Shown piece after piece: positions 55,014 through 64,000 of a DNA stretch of 64,000 bases. The position numbers and the translations under genes are program-made. Positions within the stretch are counted from its first letter, which is position 1, and each line of letters opens with the position of its first letter. The notes under the pieces are model-generated. The model saw only the letters and a list, made by a program, of their open reading frames with translations. It was not told the origin of the DNA and did not search any database. The DNA is taken from NCBI RefSeq assembly GCF_000226095.1, contig NC_016473.1:1612001-1676000 (forward strand). Reading direction: 5' to 3'. This DNA comes from Thermothelomyces thermophilus ATCC 42464 (Eukaryota > Ascomycota > Sordariomycetes > Sordariales > Chaetomiaceae).

Positions 55014-56701
55014 CTACAAAGCTAATTCAGGAAACATGCGCGCAATCTTTTCGGGGTTCCCAAACTCGGTCCGCACGGGCTCCGGCGTGACCGGGCTGGT
55101 GTCCAAATACTGCGCTAAAGCCATCCCGCCGCCGCCGCCATGCATCGCCTCTACTGTGCCCAGCGTGGCCCGCTTCTTCTTGATGTTGCCCTGCGCCGGC
55201 GGCTGTTGAGAAGCCGCGCGAATGATAGGCGGCGCCGTGAGCTCCCTGACGTCTGCGGTCGGCGACTGCAGAGATGACGGCTCCGGGGTGATGGTTTCGG
55301 CGTGGGAGAGCGGAGTGCGGGACCGTGGAAGACTCGAGGTGGAAGAGGGACCGTCGGGTGTGCGAGTGTTCAACAGGCCAGCGGGGATGGTTGAACCGCG
55401 GAGACGTTGTTTGTGGGATTCCGGGTTGCCGGGGAGGTGTGGCACCGAAGTGACGGGCGGGATGCTTGCTGGAGGGCCGAAGGGCGTACCGGACCTGGAA
55501 GTTGCCTTCTCGTTGGCCGAGAGACCCTTTGTGCGAACGAAGGCGGCGGAGCGGCGGTGCTGCGGGTTGCGATTGTAGTACTGGTCCATGATCGGGTGGA
55601 CCATGACTGTCTGGTTGTGAATGGTCAGGATCGAGTTCGTTGGGACATTTACCCAGTTTTCTACAGCAGTCAGTGCCGGTTCCCGTAGTCAAGTACGCTG
55701 GGTAGCCTTACCTCTCTCGAAAGTCAGTGGCTCGCTCGCCACCAGGATCACGTCTGCGCCCTTGTCGCTTCGCTCCATCTGGTAATCCGAGCTATCAGGG
55801 GTCGGCGCCTTCGTCTCCCACAGAGTTCCCGATGAGTAGTACAAGCTCGCAGCCTCATCTGTGGAGCTACCGACGTAGCGAGTGCAAATGATGCTGTGTC
55901 CGTCTGAGACACAAAAGTTTAGGAGACTCCTCGTATCGACATTCTCGGCCAGGATAACGCTCTCGGGAATGTTGTCGATGAGCTCGTTGATCACGGCAAT
56001 GGTCTTGAGCATCGCCTTCCTGAGGACCGTGGGGCCGAATCCATTCTCGGGCTGGGAACTGGGGTCATGGCCCATCCGCTCCAGAGTGTCCAGGAACAGC
56101 GCGAACGCCCACTCGCTGTCTGTGCCGCCTACCACATTCAGATACCACTTATCGGCAAGGCGTTCCCCAAGCCTTCTCTTGATCTGTTTCCACCCGCCCA
56201 AGCCGCCATTGTGCATCCACATCAAGCTACCATGGCAGAAAGGGTGGCAGTTGTCTTCGCTGAAAGATCCTTCGGTGGTTGCGCGAACATGGGCAAAGAT
56301 CAGGCGCGACGCCGTCTTTGTAGCGAGCCGCTGCAAGTTCACGCAGTTCCAGGCGGGAGTAGTCGAGGTGAAGAGGCACGGGGCGGCGCCTAGTTTTGGG
56401 TCGGTATAGAAGCCAATGCCGAAGCCATCTGCGTTATTTTGTCCGCGACGAGTGTCCTGCAAGACAGACAAACCAGGTAAGTCATCGTTCCTGGAGGCGT
56501 TCAGAAGGGGGCTGGCTCACCAATCGGAGACGGGAGTCAAACGACTGCTTGAGGATGGAATGGGCGGGATCGAGGACGAGTTTCGAGAGGAGGATCTCGT
56601 CGCTGCCTTTGTAGACCTAACCATGCGAGCATACGCAAATAAATAAGCATGTGTCTCCAACCTTCGTGCTAGCACGACATTCTCACCAGAAATCGGCACA
56701 T
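55014..56701 (-). CDS. dug3: Class II glutamine amidotransferase Dug3
   Basis: Four exons, 56701-56687, 56616-56521, 56456-55712 and 55660-55014, give 500 residues. Dug3 works with Dug2 in the alternative gamma-glutamyl-transferase-independent breakdown of glutathione. The N-terminal nucleophile Cys2 (MCRFL) comes from a 15-base first exon. Exon 2 adds VYKGSDEILLSKLVLDPAHS. Exon 3 has the class II hallmarks: DTRRGQNNADGFGIGFY, LIFAHVRATTEGSFSEDNCHPF, MWMHNGGLGGWKQIKRRLGE and VVGGTDSEWAFALFLD. It continues through VILVASEPLTFERG into exon 4 (ENWVNVPTNSILTIHNQTV). The last about 190 residues are disordered and absent from yeast Dug3 (about 357 residues). All introns are GT-AG and in frame. Confidence 0.94.
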
Positions 56702-58003
56702 CGCGGTGATGGTGCCCGACTGGTGCGCGTCGGGGTAACTAGTGGATGAGTTGTTGGCCAGAAGACTCGGAAACACCGCACAAGAGCGAAGACCGGTGAC
56801 TGTTAGTTATGACTCTTATATGGTTTCCGATCGGATCAAATTTCCGTTCCCGAATTGTGCGATCGTGTAACAAGCAGCGCGTGGAATGACTGCAACAAAC
56901 GGTTGGGGCGTTACTCGTCCACTGAGCGAGACAGGGACAAGGGGATGGCTAGGAACCACTTCCCGGCGCAGGACTGACGAAATCGGCTACCCAAATGGCG
57001 GGAGCCAATCAATCATTCTCAGCAACAAGCCACTTAGTTACCTTGGGCAGGCGTGCAATAAAGACAATTGGCGACTGTGCAGAAGCAACCAATCCTAGTT
57101 TAAAGTCAATTACACCTCTATTTTGTTTCTGTTTCAATTTTGTTTGCTTTCTCCCTAAAGATTATCTTGAAGAGACAGCAGCCATGAATTGCCCGTTCTC
57201 ACCACGTCGATGCCTCAGTACTCTAGTACGGATAATTGTACATACTGTACATACTGTACATACTGTACGTACACGTTGTTATGTCCCTGCAGCTAGTACA
57301 CACACGAACTACAGATTACATTGATTACATTCCACAGGAATGACCGGACAGGGCCAGGGTCGCTGCAACAGCGGGATCTCGTGGAGAAACCCACATTGCC
57401 TCAATACAACTCCGGAGCTTCCCTGCCGTTTGAGGACGGTTTCGGACAGCAATGGAACATGGCCGCGCAATGTTCAGCACCCGTTGCGCGTATTTCCTTC
57501 CGCAGTTCGGCGCATTCAGGCTCTTGCCGCTGTATCCCCCGGATTTTTGGCGAGCTATGTTGCTGTGCTTCAAGGATGCGGTGTCCTCCATGGAGTACAG
57601 CAAGATTGATTGTCATGGACTGGGACAATACTTCTCATCGTTGTATGCCACGGCACGACTTGAACCTGTAAACGCAGTTTCCACATAAGCAACGATATCA
57701 CATTTCGTTGCTTAAGGCTCTGTATCAAGTACTGCGCTGATCTTGATGTGTCTGCTGGCGCGTCCCGTAAATGCAATTAGACCATACAGTACCTCGGCAG
57801 AGTGTTACGTCGGATGTGGGGCTTCAACGCCCTCCCAAATTCTAAAGTAGGGAAACGAGCGAGGTCATTGTCATGCCGTCCGCGAAGCATCACCCGAGAG
57901 TGCTGCCGACCTCAACTCCGCGCCATTAATCGCTTTTACTCTACAATCAACCACACCCATGCTGCCGTATGACGCCTAGACTGTCGCTGCCCGGTTCACC
58001 ACG
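56702..58003. promoter_or_regulatory. Divergent promoter region between Dug3 and Mgm1
   Basis: About 1.3 kb between the two start codons. It holds three CATACTGTA copies in tandem (57241-57267) and no open frame with coding character. Confidence 0.5.
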
Positions 58004-60927
58004 ATGAGCGCGCAGCTCCGTGCAGCTAGGGCAATGGCCCCCATCGCCCGTCGCGTCACTGTCCGCGCGGTCCGCCAATTCCACCAGCTCCCGACCGGCG
58101 GCATCCAGCGCGCCGAACTCGCCATCCGCGGCTCCCGGAGGTCCTTGCAGTTTCCGTCGAACGCATACCACAATGCTGTCATCGTGCGCAACGCCTCCTT
58201 CGCCCGCCTGCTGCCGAAGCTGGCCCTCAAGTTCGTCAGGATCCCCGCCTTGTTTGGTGGTCTGATGATCGGTGCTGTGGGATGGATACAGTATCAGGCT
58301 ATACGTAAGGAACTTTGACCTGGGTCTGAGATGTGGCCTGCTAACTCAGGTCTTAGAGGTCAGCAACTCGGCTCAGGAGATGTATAGCAATATGAAGAAT
58401 ACCGTCACGTCCACCGCTTCAAGTCTGTGGGGAAGTGCCAAGGAAATTGCCGAACAAACGAAACAGGGATGGGACAACACAAGGCAGCAGTTTGAAATTC
58501 CGGAATGGCTAGATAAGATCATGCGCGGTGGAGGCGACGGCTCGTCCGGCGAGGGTGGCCCAGGAGGACAGGGCCGGCCAGAACCGCCGAAGCAGAGCAG
58601 GGCCGGAGCTGCCGCCGTGGCCGGAGCATCCGCTGCCGCCTACGGCTTTGATCATTCCGACGAAACCGACGAACGAACACCCGGAGAAATTCTGAAGGAT
58701 GACCACATGATGTACATCACGAAGAGGATGATTGAGATCCGCAACCTCCTGCAGAAGGTCGGCCAGTCGAGCACTGTCACGCTACCGTCCATCGTCGTCA
58801 TTGGGTCGCAATCATCCGGGAAAAGCTCCGTACTGGAAGCAATCGTGGGCCATGAGTTCCTGCCCAAGGGAAGCAACATGATCACCCGGCGGCCAATCGA
58901 GCTTACACTGGTGAATGATCCCCAAGCACGAACCGACTACGGCGAGTTTCCCGATCTCGGCCTCTCCAAGGTTACCGACTTCAGCCTGATCCAGAAGACT
59001 CTGACGGAACTCAATCAGTCCGTCCCGGAGTCTCTGTGTGTCACAGACGACCCCATCCGGCTCACAATCCACTCGCCAAGGATACCGGATCTGTCTCTCA
59101 TCGATCTCCCCGGCTACATCCAAGTGGCCGGTGAGAACCAGCCTCGGGAGTTGAAGCGCAAGATATCTGAGCTATGTGACAAGTATATCCGGGGACCTAA
59201 CATCATCTTGGCCATCTCAGCTGCCGACACCGATCTGGCCAATTCAACAGCCCTACAAGCCAGCCGCAGGGTAGACCCGAGGGGAGAGAGGACCATTGGT
59301 GTCATTACCAAGATGGACCTGGTTGAGCCCGAAAAGGGAGCTGCCATCCTAACTGATAAACAATACCCGCTCAGGCTGGGTTATGTCGGCGTCATCTCCA
59401 AGCTGCCCTCGCAGACTGGCCTCTTCAGGAGAGAGACCGGTAACCTGTTGGCCGGTATCAGCCGCAACGAAAAGTCCTACTTTAGCTCGTACCCATCTCA
59501 GTTCGGACCGGATACCGGGGTCAATACGGGCACAATGACGCTTCGCAAGAAGCTGATGCAGGTTCTGGAGCAGACCATGTCCTCCAAGCTGCAAGAGACG
59601 ACCGAGTCTATCCAGCGGGAGCTTGAGGAAACGACGTATCAATTCAAGGTGCAGTACAACGAGCAGCCCATGAGTGCCGAGGCGTATTTGGCCGCGAGCC
59701 TGGACGACTTCAAACACCAATTCCACACTTTCGCGACGTCTTTTGGCCGGCCTCAGCTGCAAAGCTTGCTCAAGGATGCCCTGGACCAGAAGGTCCTCGA
59801 CCAGCTCGCCGCCCGCTATTGGAACAGGCCGATTGAAGACCTCACAGTTGCTCTTCCGGAGCCGGACAGCATTGCCGATTTGCCCAAGGCTGACCCGAAG
59901 TCGGCCTACTGGCATCGGCAGCTTGACGCGGCTTGCTCTGGCCTGACCAGGCTTGGTGTCGGCCGCTTGGCGGCTACTGTTGCTGCCGCAGCCATCCAGT
60001 CCAACGTCGACAAGCTCCTCGACAAGTCCTCTTTCTCGAAGCACCCCGCTGCCCGCAAGGTCATTAGCGAAGCAGCATCTACCGTTTTGGCGGATCGGTC
60101 GTATGCTACGAGTGATGGCATTGAAATATCGCTTAAGCCCTACAAGTTTGACCCTGATATCCAGCCCAACGAGTGGGCCCAGGGACGGGAACACGTCGTT
60201 GGTGTTCTTCAAGGCGAGCTCGAACAATGCCAAGCAGCCATGAAGAGTCTCGAGAATTCCGTCGGCGGGAGAAAGAAGCTCAAGGAAGTCATGAACTTTG
60301 TCGATAAGGCGCGTAAGGGCGAGATTATCGTCGAAGGTGACCACCCGAGCGGAGCTGGGGGTTTCAGCGCTGCTCTTCTCGCACGAGGTATTTGCCCCTC
60401 CTCCCCCCCCCCTCTCCTCGCTTTATTCTCTTCTGATTTCGAACTGTCCATCTCGATTGCTCTGTGTGTGTGTGTATGTGTGACTAACACCCGCCGAAAT
60501 AGGCCGGGAGGCCGTCTTCCTTCGCGATCGCGCCAACATCATCAATATGCGCATCATGGCTGCCAAGTCCCGTCAGTGCAAGACGCTCGAGAATAAGTAC
60601 TACTGCCCGGAGGTCTTCCTGGACGCCGTTGCCACCAAGCTCGCCCAGACCGCCGTCCTGTTTCTCAACGTCGAGATGCTCAACGATTTTTACCAGCGCT
60701 TCCCGCGCGAGGTGGAGAGCAAGCTGCACGAGCACATGGCCGGCGGCGGGCTGGAGCGGTTCGCGCGCGAGGACCCCAAGGTCAGGCGGCATCTGGATCT
60801 GATCCATCGGAAGGAGCTGCTGGAGCTGGTTCTGGCCAAGATTGAGGATCTGCATCGCTTGCCTGGCGCGGTTGGGGGACGAGAGCTGGCTGACCCAGCC
60901 AAGAGGAGGGGGAGGAGATTCTTCTAG
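58004..60927 (+). CDS. mgm1: Mitochondrial dynamin GTPase Mgm1 (OPA1 homologue)
   Basis: Exons 58004-58304, 58357-60387 and 60503-60927 give 918 residues. Mgm1 drives inner-membrane fusion and cristae shaping. The N-terminus is Arg-rich and lacks acidic residues (RAARAMAPIARRVTVRAVRQF), a presequence. One membrane segment follows (ALFGGLMIGAVGWIQYQA), then a linker and a second weakly hydrophobic Ala-rich stretch (AGAAAVAGASAAAYGF), which fits the rhomboid-cleavage region that yields short Mgm1. The GTPase domain has the P-loop GSQSSGKSSV (Lys256), LIDLPGY (G3) and TKMDLVEP (G4). The middle and GED-type regions end with LEDLHRL-type sequence and a basic RRGRRFF. The exon 1/2 junction uses the CTTAG acceptor at 58356, which alone keeps the frame. 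Intron 2 is C/T- and GT-rich. Confidence 0.93.
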
Positions 60928-61725
60928 ACGCGAGGCTAGGGTATCTAAAGGGATCGCCGACGCGGGGGGGGTGGGGGGAGAGTCTTTGCATCCATGGCTC
61001 TTTGCTGCTTTGGGTTCGGCGTTTGGCGGACTGGGATGGATGGGGGGGTGTTGGCGGCAGCGGCTGTTGACTTTTGACTATCGCTTATTCAATTTCCTAC
61101 TGTTCTTCCCCCCTTCCGAGGGGCGGGTGGGTTGGTTTATTAGAGTGTTGGATGAAGTAGACCCGGTTGTACGGTACACTTGTGTTGCTCAGCATACCCC
61201 TCTCGACGCCTTGAATACAAGAGATTGGAACGTGAGTCCCGGCACGGGGATACTTGGTACATCATGCTGGGAAGAACATCACGTGTGACTCAGATAGCAG
61301 AGATAAGCAAACGAGGTGCTTCATTGACCGTTTGGCAGGTGCCCTTCCCTTTTCCCGGTTTTTTCCCTTTACGTTACCCAACCATGGATATTGTACAGAC
61401 CAGGAATACATGGACAGAGTTCAGCACAAGGCGGAGGCACCTTGAGCGTGACAGGCTCTCGTGTTTTGCATGCTGTGCCCTCCCCTCCCCCCCGGTGGAT
61501 CGGAGATCATCGCAGGAAGAAGCCCTTCTTCCCCTTCCCCCCCAACAACTGACCCCTCTCTATCTCTTCCCCCCCTTCCCCCCCCTTTTGCTTCACCAAC
61601 TCCAACTACTGCCCCAATCCAACTAAACCTATCCAAACATTGTGTAATACCCGGCAGAGCAAAATCAAAAATAAAGAGCGATGCCTAGGGACCAGCAAAG
61701 TAAGCGGGTAGGGAGCGCGCGCTCT
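60928..61725. other. Convergent 3' spacer between Mgm1 and Irc22
   Basis: No coding signal; G-rich near 60963-60980 and C-rich near 61485-61590. It presumably holds both 3' UTRs. Confidence 0.6.
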
Positions 61726-62751
61726 TTATTTCGATTTGCCGCTGGCGCCGCTCTTGACGCGGCGCGCGACGGGGCGGTTGATGTGGTGGGGCGGGATCCA
61801 GCTCTCGTCGTAGCTCTTGGAGCCCTCGCCGCCGCTGGTGGCGCCGGCCGACTCGTTGCCCGAGAGGGGATCGGCATCTGCGGCGGCGGCGGCGGCCCCC
61901 TTGCGGCCCTTCTTGCCGCCGGCGCGTCCGCCAGCCTTCTTGGCCTGCGGGAAGAGCGCCTCGATCCAGGTCTTGTAGACAAAGTACAGGGTCGCGCCGA
62001 AGACGCCGGTCAGGAAGAGATAGAGGAAGATGCTGTTGATTGGTGAGAGAGTGTGTTGTCAGTTTGGGAACGTTTATGCGGCTAAATCCAGTTTGGTGAC
62101 GACGGTGGGTGGCATCGGAAGCTTACATTTGAGGGTCAAACAGGCTGGTGGGCGGCTCGACAATGCTCGCAGTGCCGCTGTGGGCCTGGACCTGGAAGAT
62201 CTGGTTGGTGGCGGCGTTGGTGATGATGGCAACGAGTTCGATAATGACGTCCTGAGGCATCATGTCGAGGACGAACTGGAAGGGAAGCTGATGCTTCTCG
62301 CCGGGAGGGATCGAGACGTCGTACCGGACGGCCGTCAGGTTGCGCAGGATGGCGGCGGAGGCGGGGGCATCCTCGGGCAGCGGCTTAGTGGTCTTGAGCG
62401 CGCCGCCGATGAAGGCGACGTCGATCGGCGTCTCTTCGTGATTGGTAATCTCGACCAGAGCCTTGGTGACATGACCGTTGACGATCTTGACGCCGAAGAT
62501 GTCGGCATCCGGGAAGGTCGTCTCAATGTCGGCCTTCAGCTCGGGTTCCTCGACCGGCACCGAGGTGACGGGCTCAGCATCGGCCTGGGTCGTTGTGCGT
62601 CAGCAATTGGGCTGCCACAGAGCCGCAGGACGAGAAAAGGGGGTAAAGGTAGCTGTTCCGGGGGCAGAGTGCAACTTACATCGTCCGCGGCGAAGGCGGT
62701 AGCGACACGCAGGGCGAGCAGGGCGAGAGAAGACCACTTGAAATTAACCAT
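61726..62751 (-). CDS. irc22: Irc22 / translocon-associated protein alpha homologue
   Basis: Exons 62751-62680, 62584-62127 and 62032-61726 give 278 residues. A signal peptide ([21 protein letters not shown]) comes from exon 1. The lumenal domain has the TRAP-alpha features [58 protein letters not shown] and [14 protein letters not shown]. One membrane helix ([20 protein letters not shown]) spans the start of exon 3. The cytosolic tail is basic and Gly/Ala-rich, ending [20 protein letters not shown]. The expected location is the ER membrane, near the Sec61 translocon by homology to TRAP-alpha; yeast Irc22 itself is poorly characterised. All splice sites are GT-AG (GTAAGT, GTAAGC donors) and the frame is continuous. 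Confidence 0.93.
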
Positions 62752-64000
62752 TGTGCCGGATTCCGAAGAGAAAAAGGGGGTGTTGATGAAGCGAAAAAAA
62801 GGAGAAGGAGAGGCTGGGAGTTCTGGAGGGAGGTCCGAATCCCAACAGGAGCTTGGAGGATCAGTGCTGTACTAAAAACGTGGGTGTGTGCAATCTGGCA
62901 ACTGCTTAGCGCCCCAGCTCATGTGGTTCGTGCTCCAGCTGGTTACAGGGGAGGCATTTAAATGTGTGGCGCGGCTGCTACCCCAAATATGCATATATCG
63001 GGGGGTTTGTAAGTGGGAAGCCCCTGTTTAGGGGGTTACTGCGTTTGTGCACGATGCAGTCGAGAACACAAGCCCAGATAGAACGGATTACCCAGGTATG
63101 TACTCAGTATGATGATTGCGCGTCGTCTTTTACGGCAGGGGGCAGCTCGATCAGAAGCTCAATCGAAATGGCCTTCTTGCACAGTCATGTGTTGAATTGC
63201 TTTTGCATTTGTTCGTCAGTGTCTTCTCAATGTATGTACGGCTACGCATTTGAGCAAACCGAATATGATGGACGGCTCTCATCTCGCGAGCGATGAAATT
63301 CTCCCAGTGCGCCCAAAGTGCCAAATACCGCAATGCGTGCTGCCTGATTCAATGCCATCCGTTGCCGCGGCGTACTCCAGCAACAAGACAAGAAACGAAA
63401 GAAACCAACAAACCTACGGAGTGTTTGTAACGGTAGAGACGTGGACGCATGTACCATAAATCTTCAATATCGAGGCAATGGCCGTTGAAGAGCTGACAGC
63501 TACGTTCCGCTGGCACCCAACTGATTCACAGGCGGTTTCGTGGTACCCGGTGCGTTTGGAGACTACGATACCGGCTGTCGCTGGCATTTCGGTTTCCCTC
63601 GAGGAAGTTCTCATCCATAAAGGCGAGGAGATCCGGACCGATCTAGGCGCTGTGCGGCAGATGGGATCATGCCAGACAGCTGTAATGCTGCTGACGGTGT
63701 ACTGGGTACTATGAGACACTGGATACCGTCATTCGAAGAGTTAACCAGCATTGCATAATACCGGTTCCAACTCGCCCAGTTGGCATGTTACAATTGTGAC
63801 AATACAAAATGCACTGCTTCAGCCAGACATTAATGATTCTCAAAGAGAATGAACTTCACTCTTTTCAAGAAACTTAAGGACCATCTTACAGGGCTCTTTG
63901 CAAAGCTGCCTAAAGGCAAGTTGTAGTCGGAAAGGTTTGCGATCACACTACCCTCTACGAAGTAACCGTGTCTACTCTGAGACCGCATATGTTTCTGGAT
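62752..64000. other. Upstream region of Irc22, no supported gene
   Basis: The first few hundred bases should carry the irc22 promoter. A 78-codon open frame at 63478-63714 (+) starts with ATG but overlaps an equally long frame on the other strand and shows no recognisable family, so it is not called. Confidence 0.5.

Noticed and set aside
63478-63714. 78-codon ATG frame near the right end
   Set aside because: No recognised family, an equally long frame on the opposite strand, and no flanking gene signals; not enough to call.

Overview
The window is nuclear DNA of a filamentous ascomycete, most likely from the Sordariales (Chaetomiaceae or a relative). The grounds are short phased introns with GTRAGT-type donors, coding DNA with strong G/C third positions, long intergenic spacers, a Sordariales-type a-pheromone precursor gene, orthologues with Neurospora/Chaetomium-style architecture, and one extremely AT-rich repeat of the kind left by RIP. 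All exon borders were set by hand from splice signals, frame continuity and family conservation.

Layout: (1) 1-9.8 kb holds no gene I can support; it is rich in TAC/GTA-type short repeats and has one perfect hairpin. (2) 11.5-14.9 kb: phosphoinositide phospholipase C (+). (3) 17.3-19.4 kb: DHHC palmitoyltransferase of the Pfa3 type (-). (4) 21.8-23.0 kb: tail-anchored E2 of the Ubc6/UBE2J type (+), convergent with (5) 23.5-30.5 kb: the B-block subunit of TFIIIC, Tfc3 (-). (6) 31.0-32.0 kb: an unrecognised basic protein (-). (7) 32.2-34.1 kb: a Fot1/Pot2-like Tc1-mariner element with perfect 57-bp TIRs and a degenerate interior. (8) 34.9-36.4 kb: Aim6-like phosphodiesterase (+). (9) 36.9-38.2 kb: cyanase in four exons (+). 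(10) 39.0 kb: a 24-residue CAAX pheromone precursor, mfa-1 (+), with four ACAATRCTAAG repeats, a CCAAT/TATA pair and a 20-bp palindrome upstream. (11) 40.3 kb: tRNA-Thr(AGT). (12) 41.0-42.5 kb: Ebp2 (+), convergent with (13) 44.1-46.0 kb: SamB/Mub1 MYND protein (-). (14) 50.6-52.0 kb: two-helix membrane protein of unknown role (-), divergent from (15) 52.8-54.6 kb: Zrg17-type zinc transporter (+). (16) 55.0-56.7 kb: Dug3 glutamine amidotransferase (-), divergent from (17) 58.0-60.9 kb: Mgm1 dynamin (+). (18) 61.7-62.8 kb: Irc22/TRAP-alpha (-).

The genes are mostly conserved housekeeping functions (signalling, palmitoylation, ER degradation, Pol III transcription, ribosome biogenesis, zinc homeostasis, glutathione breakdown, mitochondrial fusion, ER translocation) with no cluster-like organisation. 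The most distinctive locus is the tiny pheromone gene with its candidate HMG-box repeat array. A possible orphan coding exon follows it. I found no CRISPR array, prophage or clear secondary-metabolite cluster.
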